From Paralvinella palmiformis (taxonomy: Eukaryota > Annelida > Polychaeta > Terebellida > Alvinellidae), in the NCBI GenBank assembly GCA_025642065.1, contig JAODUP010000304.1, positions 357,001-421,000 on the forward strand: a stretch of 64,000 bases of DNA, written 5' to 3'. The position numbers and the translations under genes are program-made. The notes beneath the pieces are model-generated. The model was given only the letters and a program-made list of their open reading frames with translations. It did not search any database and was not told where the DNA came from. Below are positions 23,128 through 34,561 of the stretch, in pieces; within the stretch, counting starts at the first letter, position 1; each line of letters begins with the position of its first letter.

Positions 23128-25308
23128 CTGAAAACAATGACAACAACGCTTCTTAGTGATTTGCATATTTATTAACATATTTGTCACGTGGTATAAGAGC
23201 GCCGTCTATCGGGGCTTTTGGGGCGCGTCAGGGAGGTTTCCATGTCCATGAAAGTGACCATAAGAGCCATTCTCATTTAATTTACACTCCAACGTTGTAT
23301 ACCTAAATGAATAATCAAATAGACACATTCTTTAGATGATAATATTTTTTTTTTAATTTGCTGATTATGCTCTTATAATAAAGAATGTTTCAAATCATTA
23401 TTTTTAATATGCTACATAATATTATATATGTGTGTGTGTGTTTGTATGTGTGTGTGTGCGTGTGTGTGCATGTATTATTTTTAAAAAATAAAATGTCTTC
23501 AAAATAAGCATTGGGCTTCTGACATTCTCCCTTACACAACATTGTACTAGTTTCATTCTATAAAATAGCATAACTGTAGGGTGTTAAATAAACAGGTGCG
23601 AATCCACTAGCCAGAAGATGGATTTGAAACTGGGAGCTCCCTGTTTCTGTCAGCCAACATTCCCGCTATTCCCGCCATACATCTGGTAGCGGAGTTGGGA
23701 ACAGACCGTCTAGCAGCTGGCTTTAAAATGGTGTCAATCAAATCAATGTTATCATAAATCACCATCAACAATAATCATCATCAACATAAATCATCATCAA
23801 CAATAATCATCGTCAACAGTAATCATCATTAACAATAATCATCATTAACAATAATCATCATCAACATAAATCATCATTAACAATAATCATCATTAACAAT
23901 AATCATCATTAACAATAATCATCATTAACAATAATCATCATTAACAATAATCATCATTAACAAAAAAATTCATCATTAACAATAATCATCATTAACGATA
24001 TTAATCATTAACAATAATTATCATTCAATAATCATTAACAATAATCATCATTAACGATATTAATCATCAACAATAATCATCATTAACAATAATCATCATA
24101 CAATAATCATCATTAACAATAATCATCATTAACGATAATCATCCATTAACAAGAGATCATCCACGTAAAATTTGATCAATCCACATCGATATTAATATTA
24201 CTCCAATGTCAACATTTCAAATGACAATGGATTACAAATGTAAACTTTGATGAGAAAAATACGACGGTGATAGTTCGGTAATTAAAAACATGATTACGCT
24301 GACTCAAATAACAGCTATGGTCGGCTTCTAACATCTGGGTTCAAATCACCAGAACGGCCATTGCTGAAGGGTGTTTCATTATTCATTTCGGCTGATTACC
24401 TCTGGGGGTCATTCAGCCCATTTATTCTACTATTTACACAGAGGTGGTCATAAAGTGGTCATCTTTACTGTATGGTCTCATCTTTGGACCAGTGAGTGAA
24501 TATAATGAGTGTTTGTTGTCTAGTTTATATGCATTCGCTTGTGATGTGCACAATGCCTAATACTTACTCCTTCGTCGCCATCTAAACAACAACAACAACA
24601 TGGGAGGATAGAGACAAGATGCTCTAAGTGTAGTCACTACTATTGGGCGTTTGACGTCGTCAGGGGAGACTTTAACCTCACACGTTAGGATTCAATTAGG
24701 TAAGGAGAGCGGCGCCTCCCGATATGAGAACGCGCACTACTACTACTGCTACTTCTACTAGTAGTACCATTGCTACTATTTTCAGCAATATCTTGGATAC
24801 ATTTGTTGACGAACTGAACTCAGCTGAGTGGATGATCGAAGTCTTTGAATGCGTGTTTATAAGTCTCTGTGTGTGTGTGTTTGTGTTTGTCTGTGTAGGT
24901 GCTGCGTCTGTTTATGTGTGTCTATATGTGCATCGACGCATACCCGTCTCTGTATGGCTCTCTGTATGTCTGCGTTTGTGTATAAATCGGATTCGGATAG
25001 AAAATAGGTGGTTACTTACTATCACATGACCTTGAGGGGTCAGACCAGCTATCGTTATCTAAACATCGCCTGAACACGTGACCAGCACCGAGCTTTTCGC
25101 ATTTATATAATACGATATCGTTTGGATCGTATGACGTCTTCACCGTGACGGCTATCACTCCAGTTTCCGGGATGTCACCCGGATACGAACAGGTTGCGTG
25201 TGATCCTGAACACGAGAAAAAGCAAAACTGAATAGGATATTGATGGTTAATATATTGTATGAAATATTGTCAACTGTGACTTTATATATTATGTTGAGTT
25301 ATCTATCA

Positions 25309-25404
<96 letters not shown>

Positions 25405-26370
25405 GTGAATGTATATATGTATGTATGTATATATGTATGTATGTATATATGCATGTATGTATGTATGTGTGCGTGCGTGCGTGTGCGCGCGCGCAATGTT
25501 ACTTTCTGACTCTATTAAGATATCGTTGTAAGTTAAATATAATATATAACAAACAATAGCAGATGTGGTATTATAGATGCTACACTATCTTATCTAATAT
25601 GATCATCTACAGAGTCGTGATAGCGCAGGACTCGTAGCCAGAGGGATAGGGGTTCGAGGCTCCGCGAGCTGCAATGTCGTCATGTGGCGACTGGTTCACT
25701 GATCCATAAAAATGAGAACCCGACAGGACGTGATGGTTATGTGTTGGAGTAGCACGTTGCGACTTTAATGGCAGCATGAGTTGTATGCTCCTCCGGGAGT
25801 TGAGATGTGTGGTGGATTGGTACAGGTCTGAGTCAGGGATAATAATACTGTAAAACGCCTTAGAGCAGCTATCTAGCTGAATAGGGCGCTATATAAATGT
25901 CACATATTATTATTATTATTATTATTATTACAATAAACACAATCGTGATTTATATTCGGGGAATTAGACACCATGCTGGCTTAATTCAAAGACAATGTAA
26001 GTACTTATGTAGGTATTTATGTAGGTATGTTTGCGCATCCATGTACAATCGTTGACTCACTGACCCACTGATTCACTCCATTGAACTTCTAATTCTAAGA
26101 ACTGCAAAACTCATGTTCCCTAAATACTTCCTCAAGTGTGTGTGTGTGTGTGTGTTGGTGTGCCTGGCGTGCGGGCGTGCGCGCGCGTATGTGCGCACCA
26201 CAATGCATATCACTGAAACGTACCCATGCCTATATTATGCTATTCAGTTGTTTTGGATTCATCCTGGAAGGTCATCTACGTGTGTTGTAGAACAATACGT
26301 AGAACACGCTCACTCACTACTACGTACCAATATATATATATATATTTCGCGGACACGCTATAACCTCCGT

Positions 26371-26417
<47 letters not shown>

Positions 26418-29124
26418 TTCCATAAAAACATACCCCTTAAATAATACATAATGGCACAAAATGACAAAACGTTAACACAGATAGATAAACACGGAAGACA
26501 GACCATCATTCAGACGAACAGGCAGACAAGGTGGACTGGGAAGTAGGCAGACAGGCAGACAGGTGGACTGGGAAGTAGGCAGACAGGTAGACAACAGAGT
26601 CCGAGCATCATTATTCACCCAATATCGGCGACCATCTGGCGTCCTTGTAATATCCGTCATTTATATCTCTCTATCTGTGTACATGAACTGATCGTAAATT
26701 AGGTTCTATATCGATCTGTTAGAGGAGAGTCTGTCAACAATGGTTGTTCTGACGTTGGTATGTTGACACAGGGGGGGGTGAACTGACTGACTGACTGACT
26801 GACTGACACTCACTCACTCACTCACTCACTCACTCACTCACTCACTCACTCACTCACTCACTCACTCACTCACTCACTCACTCACTCACTCACTCACTCA
26901 TACAACCAGTGAGCCGAATGAACACTGATAACAAGACTTCTACACCCCCCCCCGCCCAACTACGTCCTGATATATTTCCCAGCGGAACCAACCATACATA
27001 TTAGACCAATAAAGAGGGGGGGGGTTAAGGGGGAGAAGCCTTCCATCGTTCCCATCTCTGGTATAGCCTCTCTCTCTCTCACTCACACACACTCTCTCCC
27101 TCTCTTCCGCTCCCTCCCTCGTCGACGCCGCGGGTCTGGAGGTACACTAAGTGTTATCCTCTCGGAATAACAAGCGAATAACGAACAAAAGCCGCCCGAA
27201 GCCCGGTATACGGCGAGTCTCTCGCGCGTCTTCAGCAATGTGGCCGGCAGCTCTCGTCTAGTTTTCGGCATATTAACTAACGCATATTGATCGGCTAACC
27301 ATCGGTTTAAGCCGTCCTTGCCTACTGCTGTTTGATAATGGAAGAAACGCCGCTAACGCCGCTAACGCCGTCAATGGCCGCTCACAGGCGGGTGTATTTA
27401 GGTCAGACGCTGATTTATGGCTATAGAGGTTCTATTCCGTTTTGAAGCTCGCCTCATTCTCTCTACAAGGCGGCTCAATATAATAAGCCCCACGTTTAGC
27501 AATATTGTTGTTTATCGCCAACACAGCTCTTTTTGGGGGGCGGCAAAAAGTAACCCACTCACTCACTCACCCACTCACTCACTCACTCACTCGGTTCGAA
27601 TATTACCGATCAGAAAAAGATAATTACTAGATTTAAAAAAAAATTATATAAGAAATTCATAAATTTATACACAGATTAATACTGTCAAAGATTTATTTTG
27701 TATTTTCTAGAGCACCTCCGTGGTCCAGTTGGTAGCGCGTTGGACCACGTATCACAAACTCCTGAATTCGAATCTCGGCGTGGGCATATCTAAAGGGTGT
27801 TTCATCTTTGACTTCGCTCCATTACCTTTGGAGGTCGCTCGGCCCATTTAGCCTACCATGTGAACAAAAGTGGCCATAAAACGTCCATCAACATATTGTA
27901 TTTTCTGTCATTAAGAGACATAACGCCATCCAGGCAGTGGGGGGGGGGGTATCCGGAGGTTTGTATGGCAGTTGACGCCGATTATACCAAACACCCCCCT
28001 CCTAAAAAAACGAAGTTAAAGATGAAACACCCTTCATATATGCCCACGCCGAGGTTCGAACTTGGGTTGTCCAACACGCTACCGCGAAACCACGGAGGCG
28101 CCCCTAAGGGGAGGGTGATACAGACCAAATACTTTTCAAAATTAATCTCGGGATTTCATGTCACAGACAGACACAAGAAGACCGACGTTTCTAACTTGGA
28201 TTATAAAGATGATGATAAAGATGATGATGATGATACAATTACTACAGCGAAGCAAATCGAAGCTGTGTACGAAGCTGTTCTTGCAGAACCAACATTTGCC
28301 CATAACGTTGACGCGCATGCGTCACGCGACCCAATTCTATGGAGACATTCGATTTGCTGTCAACTCCAGGGCCGAGACACGATTAAATCAGTTTAATGAT
28401 TTAGAACGACATATGTTGGAGATCGAGAGAAGTCTGACAATTCAATCGTCATCTGCGATGATATTTCGTCAACATTCGTCAATATTCGCCATTATATTCG
28501 TTGACAAGAAAAAAACGAAGACGACGGGTAACTGTCAATAAAGGTCCCCTCCCCCCCACCAAACTGATCATATTTCTTCATGTAAACATAAACCGTAAAC
28601 AAGACGATTCGCCTTTCTTTGTTTACCAAATATGAAAGATATTGCATTATGTCGTCGAAATCTCCATCATGGTTGTTAACCGGATAAATATAGCTAGATA
28701 GGTAAATATATATATTTGTGTTTCTTCGTACAATCATCTTTTGGTGATTCTCTTTTGTGTAACAATAAAAAAGATCAAAGCGGGAATAAGGTTTTCATCT
28801 GTTCGCCTTTTTGTTTGACTGTTCATATGGGAAATTGTTTGTGGGTGTGTGCACGCGCGTGCCCGTGTGTATATGCGTGTACGGCTATTTATGTTCGCGT
28901 TTCTCTTTAGATTTGTCAACTTCGAGAATTAGAGCTTCTTCTGGTAACACAACCAACAATCCATCTTTAAAAATCACAACACTTTGACCAGATAACACGC
29001 GCACGCAGGCAAGCACGCCACTGACAAAAATAATTGCAAACGTGAGTAAAATCAGGAATTGATGAAACATTACATGAGTTATTGGAATGTGCAATATTAT
29101 GGATTCACCCCTCTCTCTCTCTCT

Positions 29125-29156
<32 letters not shown>

Positions 29157-29264
29157 GCGCCTTAAATATATTTATAGCACACACACAGGTGAGTACAACT
29201 TACCTTCCACGAAGATAGCCCATAATAGTGTTATCCAACGTAAACATTTATCCATTACGTCCAT
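22937..29264 (-). CDS. Small single-CCP (sushi) domain type I membrane protein, three exons
   Basis: Coding join on the minus strand: 29264-29204, 25205-25020, 23127-22937. Both introns are phase 1, and the split codons rejoin as GGA (Gly21) and ACG (Thr83). The product is 145 residues: signal peptide (1 to about 24, core WITLLWAIFV), one CCP domain (C26, C56, C68, W74, C81), transmembrane helix (about 91-111), a KKK stop-transfer and a polar tail. CCP domains bind proteins, often complement or adhesion partners. With one domain this could be a receptor subunit, an adhesion regulator or a fragment of a larger CCP gene. Further phase-1 exons cannot be excluded. No known orthologue recognised; the function is unknown. 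Confidence 0.72.
23747..24150 (+). repeat. AATCATCATTAACAAT minisatellite, ~16-bp unit
   Basis: About two dozen degenerate copies of a 16-bp unit, with occasional GATATTAAT variants. It is intronic and has no coding sense. Confidence 0.9.
24325..24460 (+). repeat. SINE family A, diverged copy
   Basis: It retains GGGTTCAAATC (B box), GAAGGGTGTTTCAT, GATTACCTCTGGGGGTC and GTGGTCATAAAGTGG, with many changes relative to 341-526. Confidence 0.55.
25020..25205 (-). CDS. CCP gene exon 2: complete CCP/sushi domain
   Basis: Acceptor CGTGTTCAG and donor GTAAGT on the minus strand; 186 nt, phase 1 at both ends. It encodes the whole domain from TCSYPGDIP to SRSCD. All four cysteines, the tryptophan before C4 and the VLYKC strand are in place. 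One exon per CCP with symmetric phase 1 is the classic arrangement for this domain. Confidence 0.88.
25315..25404 (+). repeat. (CT)n(TA)n compound microsatellite
   Basis: About 60 bp of CT followed by about 25 bp of TA, then TATG-rich sequence. Confidence 0.95.
25612..25930 (+). repeat. SINE family B, full-length copy
   Basis: Head GCAGGACTCGTAGCCAGAGG with B box GGGGTTCGAGGCTCC. The body and the AATGTCACATATTATT tail match 9415-9718, and it ends in a pure (ATT)n run. It is the least decayed of the three copies. Confidence 0.85.
26809..26900 (+). repeat. (ACTC)n microsatellite
   Basis: About 90 bp of CACT/ACTC repeats, preceded by (ACTG)n. Similar shorter tracts at 27557-27592, 30655-30690, 34497-34527 and (reverse) 59158-59190 suggest a shared origin, perhaps SINE tails. 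Confidence 0.95.
27711..27897 (+). repeat. SINE family A, full-length copy
   Basis: GCACCTCCGTGGTCCAGTTGG head, B box ATTCGAATCTC, body and AAAAGTGGCCATAAAACG tail, parallel to 341-526 throughout. Confidence 0.8.
28015..28105 (-). repeat. SINE family A, 5' part on minus strand
   Basis: Reverse complement of the SINE head, from GATGAAACACCCTTC through GGTTCGAAC to CCACGGAGGCGCC. It faces the copy at 27711, making an inverted pair about 120 bp apart. Confidence 0.75.
29204..29264 (-). CDS. CCP gene exon 1: signal peptide
   Basis: ATG at 29264 (minus strand), 20 codons plus one base, then donor GTAAGT. It reads MDVMDKCLRWITLLWAIFVE, a plausible signal peptide with cleavage predicted after residue 24 in the next exon. 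A second in-frame ATG at 29255 would give a signal three residues shorter. The start choice is supported by the CpG-rich DNA immediately upstream. Confidence 0.7.
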
Positions 29265-29419
29265 GTTATCGTACAAAATACAAACAGATCTGCAACAGAC
29301 CAAAATAGACAACTATAAATGACCGGAAACACGCGTCAATAAACAATCAGTCTAGGTCATCTTCCGGCGACAAATATGAGGAGAAAGAAAACGGAGAAAA
29401 AAAACCCGATCAAAAACTC

Positions 29420-30060
29420 TCCAATAAGTAACGAGTGCCACCGACGTTAACCTGGTGGCAATTAGTAGATCCGAATCCGGGTTCGGACCGATGCGGACGA
29501 GATTATCGGCCGATAGGGATTATCTATTCGAAAGAGAACGATTAATTACTTAAACCATTAGCGCCGGCCGCCAGCGAAGAACAGCCAATTACTCGTATAC
29601 GTTCAGTCGGCCCACGAAGCGGCGCCTCTAAACGTTCAAACTTCGTGTGGCCGCGAACGTTTGTATAGCACGCCGTATAGGCGAACTTTGTTTACCGGAT
29701 CTCTTGGCAACAGGAACGCGCGTCAAACGGCTCGTAACGTTCGTCCACTGATCGATTCCGGCCTCGTGTCGCACGTTTTCTTGCTCGTAGAAGGCGCCCC
29801 CTGGCGACGAGATCTAGTTTCGCGGTGTGCGTGTGTGTATGTGTGTGGGATAGAGAGCGATAATGGAACCAATCCCCCATCCCCACCCCCCCGATCAGCT
29901 TCACGAATCAACGTTTCGTTTAAGGCTGCGCTGCGCCGGTTGGAGTTTCGGATCTGCGCCCGGGAGAGAGTGTACGCGCGGGCGGTGCTGCCCGAGTCGA
30001 GCCGGACCAGTCCTCGCAAGCATTCCTCGATTGGTGGGCCTCCTCTGGAGCGATATTGGA
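29420..30060. promoter_or_regulatory. CpG-rich region upstream of the CCP gene
   Basis: CpG-dense, GC-richer DNA begins about 150 bp upstream of the minus-strand ATG at 29264 and runs for about 600 bp. It is consistent with a promoter or CpG island for that gene. The several long open frames here on both strands overlap each other and are by-products of base composition and CA/GT repeats. Confidence 0.45.
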
Positions 30061-31061
30061 AAGCATACATACACTCAACACACACTCCCCCCAACACAGA
30101 CACACAGATATATATATATATATATATACACTCGAGCTCGCACACACACACACACACACACACACGGTGGTATAGGTGTTTAAACTGGGTCTTCCACGTT
30201 GTTAAAGCTGACTGGACTTATTTCGGCCGTAATCTTATCTCCTCTAAGGGTGAGTATGACCCTTTACGATTTGATGTTCAGTTCCGGTTATTCATGTGCT
30301 GGCTGTGTATCTGAAGCTGGAGATAATCGACATGTTCCGATTTAGAACGCTTCAATTACTAGTCTGTACTACTGTACCTTAGACCTCAAGACCGTGGAAT
30401 AGCTCATTATCTCCCCGTATTTGCCGGATGGTTCATTCTTCAGTAAAATATTTCGTTCTGATTATCCCATTTCTGTGGTAGGTTTGCCCTTCGGCCATAT
30501 ATCTCAGGTGATGGTGGGGGGGGGGGGTTATTGAAGGTCCAATAGCTCAGTTGTTAACGCACCATGCTACAAACGTCCAAATCAAGGTTCGTTCAGCAGT
30601 CGTCGTTCGACCATACAATTTCCGAGGTATCAACGCCGAGACTAAACAAGATACTCACTCACTGATTCACTCACTCACTCACTCACTCATTCACTGACGA
30701 TTATGTTTCTGATGCACATTGATACATCAGTTCTGGCCCTGGGTTTAATTATCATGACAAATACGAGAATAATAGTTTATGATATTTTGATTTTATGATC
30801 GTAATATTTAGAGACAATATTTCCAACATCCCGATATCGCCACGTATCCTCGTAATCAGATAGAACGTCCTTAGGCACAGGTGGTCGTTTATGGGAGGTT
30901 TTGCTTCGTGGGCGCAAATATAATTGATGAATCGAACGGAATGCTCTCTCTCTCTCTCTCTCTCTCTGCGTGTATGTGTGTGTGTGTGTGTGTATGCCTT
31001 CCTGCTTGTCTGCCTTCCTTTCCGTCTGTATATCTTCCCCTGCCTACCTGTTTGCCCAGAT

Positions 31062-31096
<35 letters not shown>

Positions 31097-31514
31097 TGTC
31101 TGTCAGCTCAACAAGAGTGTGTTGTTATTGTTGTTGTTTGACACAGGTTATCACCACCAGGCGAGTTATCTTGGTATATCCAAGCACTAACGCCGTACAA
31201 ATATAACATTATCGGGAGATTCAGCGATCAATCGACAGATGGCGTTCCCGAGCGAAAACCCAGCAACGCCACCTGGCGGTGGGAGTCCATCATCGGTCAG
31301 CAATGATGGGGATTTCATTCCATAAATATGATAGACGATGTCTTACTCAATCGAAACCACCCAGAATTCGAATGAGCCGAATATTTCATTTCCAATCCTT
31401 AATTAAAAGCTAATCCGAAAACAAAAGAAATCGAACATATATGATAATATACAAGTATATGGCGTCAGGTACCATATATCAAAATGGTTATTGTTTATCT
31501 TTAGGTCGAATAAC
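30061..31514. other. Intergenic, microsatellite-rich
   Basis: It contains (TA)n(CA)n (30108-30165), a tRNA-like SINE head (about 30537-30600, CAATAGCTCAGTTGTTAACG) ending in (CTCA)n, (CT)n(GT)n (30944-30995) and (CCTG)n (31062-31103). No gene recognised. Confidence 0.7.
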
Positions 31515-31519
31515 GGGAT

Positions 31520-32175
31520 TAATAATAATAATAATGTACATTTAATAAAGCACCCTTACTAGCAGGAGCCATTAAAAGGCGCTGTACAAATAATATGTAA
31601 TATAATAATACCCCAAATAATGTCTGTAAAAACCCTGTAATGATTTAAAAGATAATAATTATTTATCTGTGAAAGCGACCTTAAATAGGTGTGTTTTTAG
31701 AAGAGACTTAAAATTTCCAAGAGACGACGCATTTCTAATATTTCCGGGCAACTTATTCCACAAAGTGGGGCTTCAACACCAAACGCACAATCACCATATG
31801 ACTTGAGCCGAGACACTGGCGCCTGCAATAATATAATAATAATAATAATAATGTATATTTAATAAAGCGCCCTTACTAGCAGGAGCCATTCAAAGGCGCT
31901 GTACAAATAATATGTAATTTAATAATACCCCAAATAATGTCTGTAAAAACCCTGTAATGATTTAATTACAGGGTATCTGACTGGATGACCTGAGTTTTCG
32001 GGATAACTTTCTAATGGAAACCAGTTCACACAGGTATTCTGGCGCCATATCATTAATAGATTTATAAGTTATTAACAGAATCTTAAAATGGATACGCTGT
32101 CTAACAGGTAGCCAATGTAGTTTTTGAAGAATTGGGGTAATATGATCATATTTTCTAGTATTTGTGACAATGCGA
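31520..32175 (-). pseudogene. LINE reverse-transcriptase C-terminal fragment with a nested copy of its own 3' tail
   Basis: On the minus strand, 32175-31967 is open and reads KYDHITPILQKLHWLPVRQR then FKILLITYKSINDMAPEYL, the hallmark end of L2/CR1/Rex-type RTs. At 31826-31690 the protein resumes (APVSRLKSYGDCAFGVEAP, frameshift, LWNKLPGN...FKSLLKTHLFKVAF). Between them, 31827-31963 is a second copy of the 3' UTR and (ATT)n tail that also ends the element at 31520-31660. The element is 5'-truncated and dead. Confidence 0.8.
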
Positions 32176-32189
32176 TCTGGATTTATTTA

Positions 32190-32965
32190 CCAAAGGAGAG
32201 AGTGTGTGGGGGGGGGGTGGTTGAAAATAAGAAACAGGCAAAGAAAGACGGAAAACGCTGAAAAGGATGAAAGGGGAAGAAAAGAAGAAAAAAAACAAAG
32301 ACGCGGGAAAAAAGAAATCGGAAGATGAAAAAAAATGGCCTGCAGACGAATAGATAAACAAAACAAAAAAGGGGAAGGGAAGGAAGGAAAGGAGAAGAGG
32401 GAATAAATGCGAACAAAGGAATAATTTTTAGTAAACGAAACATAAACGATGCCGTGAGATCTGAACAATAGCTCAATAAATATACGAACAAATAGTGCCC
32501 ACCTTTCACAAACAATGACTATATTTGCTAACAAACAATCATTACGTATCTCGGGATGTCGGTTGCTAATGACGCGAGCGAGTCGGAGTTGTACCGAGAA
32601 CGAGATAAGATGGGTTACAAGTGATAGAGAACTTGCCGGTAATTACCCGACATATTGTGGCGTGCCATTCGTCGATCAGTTGATTATTGAGATTAGATTA
32701 ATATCGACACTTCGTTATCTTCACCCATCAATCCACCCATCCAATCAATCGTTGTTAGTGTCGTTTAGAATATTTCGGGGAGTGGGTGGGATGGGAGGGG
32801 GGGTGGTGTGAGATCTACGCGTCCTTCAATCAATAAGGTTTTGTGAGTATTAATCACACGTGAGGGAATCTGGGCAGTTGCCTCCGAGGGTCGGCATGGG
32901 AAAAATGTCGATTATGGCTAAGGTTGCGGGCTACATCAATGCGAGTCGGTGGGGGTTGGCGGGAT

Positions 32966-33001
<36 letters not shown>

Positions 33002-33348
33002 GGGGGGGTAGTTCATAATCCGGGAACCAATTTCGGGAATGTGACGAAACGAGAACGAGGCTAGTTTTATGGATATCGATAGTTTTGTTTATTTAGATAT
33101 CTCATCAACACGTCTTATTGGAGTTTTACATTCAGGTGTGGAAATACCAACAATTACAGGCGTTTTATATAATAAATATGATGGGTCTGCAGCAGTCTCA
33201 TGCCCCCATCCCCCCCCCCCCCCATAATCCAGACTTCTAGCAGTTGGGGATCAAATTCCAGAGTTATGTGTTACATGCGTCTGTAAGATGTTTTATGTGG
33301 TCATCTCTAGAGAGGAGCCCCACGGACATATATCAAACATATGACGAG

Positions 33349-33396
<48 letters not shown>

Positions 33397-34495
33397 CATT
33401 CTACCTATACGTATAACTAACCACACGGTTGTCTTTCTTTCAGCAAAGGTACATATACCATCTGGAATATATACCATACGTACATATACCATCGGCAACA
33501 TATACCATGCATACCTATACCATGTGGAACACCTTGTGCGTGTGCATTCATCGATTTGTTATTGATTGGCGAAGTCAAATTACGTGCCAATCGTCATGGA
33601 CATCCCCCCCCCCCTCTCTCCTCTTATCACATCAGTGGTCGTAAAACAAAACAAACAAAAAACAGAACAAAATGAACATGACAATCATTCGATCAAAATC
33701 ATTTCTATTTCATGATATTTTAATTATCTGATTTTTGCACGAATGAATGGGGACGGAGGGGCGGAGTCAAGTACCCGGTCGAGTCTTTATTGTGTGCCAT
33801 CATAATGTTCAAATAAAACCATAAATTAATTGATAATCAAATCATAACGGACGTCACTAGAATACGCCGCATTATGAGAAAATAATAAGCTAATTATAGT
33901 AATTCGTTTCATTTATTATTTAACGGTTAAAGCGTTCTCATTTTGGAACGTTAAAACGAACCCTGAATAGATTAATTCAATTTTTTTAATCAGTCTACAA
34001 CTAACTTAAACCATTAGCATATGGTATTATTGCCGGGTCATGAAATTCAAAAAATAAACACAATGGCATGTGCAAAATTAATGTACACGAAAATGGAATT
34101 AATAAATTCGGGCTACGTAAAATAATTTTCCTAGTTTGTTTCACGCCGTAAAATACAAGACTTCAAACTGATTTAGTGATTATAAACACCGAATTGATTT
34201 AAATCATTTATAACCTAATCATGTCAGAATTTGAACGAAAAGCAATTTGGTTCATTCTATTTCATCGACAAGGATTTAAAGGTGTTTTCGTTAGTTGTAG
34301 ATTGAATTTTATTTGATGAGCCATTTCGTATCCTAGCACCTTTATTTTCTATTTAGCTAAATCCGTATATCAGAGATTTAAATCTTTGTTGTTTGAGTTG
34401 ATCATTACGTTTCCTTGTAAATATAGCGGTCCTAAGCCATTTACTATATAAAGAATGTCTACCATTGTACAATTTTGTACATGTCTGTATATCGA
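32190..34495. other. Intergenic, low-complexity rich
   Basis: It has a GA-rich purine tract (32220-32410) giving Phe/Ser-rich antisense shadows, (GT)n (32968-33000), G and C homopolymers (33006, 33213, 33607), (CT)n(GT)n (33350-33394) and a short ACATATACCAT repeat (33450-33530). No gene recognised. Confidence 0.7.
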
Positions 34496-34496
34496 A

Positions 34497-34525
34497 ACTC
34501 ACTCACTCACTCACTCACTCACTCA

Positions 34526-34561
<36 letters not shown>

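Larger units (their letters stand above)
23128..25019 (-). other. CCP gene intron 2
   Basis: It contains a TG-rich stretch (about 23430-23470), a 16-bp AATAATCATCATTAAC minisatellite (about 23747-24150) and a diverged family-A SINE (24325-24460). The open frame at 24724-25029 on plus is antisense and GT-rich, and is not a gene. Confidence 0.75.
25206..29203 (-). other. CCP gene intron 1
   Basis: It carries (CT)n(TA)n (25315-25404), a family-B SINE (25612-25930), (AC)n (26373-26415), a long (ACTC)n tract (26809-26900), a CpG-rich patch (27100-27420), an inverted pair of family-A SINEs (27711-27897 and 28015-28105) and (AC)n near 29125-29155. The plus-strand open frames at 27860-28541 overlap SINE sequence. 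I saw no further CCP exon on the minus strand. Confidence 0.65.

Noticed and set aside
24724..25029. 101-codon plus-strand frame as a gene
   Set aside because: It is GT-rich and antisense to the edge of the CCP exon, whose splice phases and cysteine pattern are decisive.
28885..29184. 99-codon minus frame just inside the CCP gene as an alternative first exon
   Set aside because: It runs through a CA microsatellite and lacks splice sites matching exon 2. The exon at 29204-29264 joins in phase and encodes a proper signal peptide.
29661..30314. 217-codon plus-strand frame as a gene
   Set aside because: Overlapping long frames on both strands in CpG-rich DNA, ending in CA/TA microsatellites, point to base composition rather than coding.
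32155..32534. Phe/Ser-rich minus-strand frames as membrane proteins
   Set aside because: They are translations of a GA-rich purine tract.
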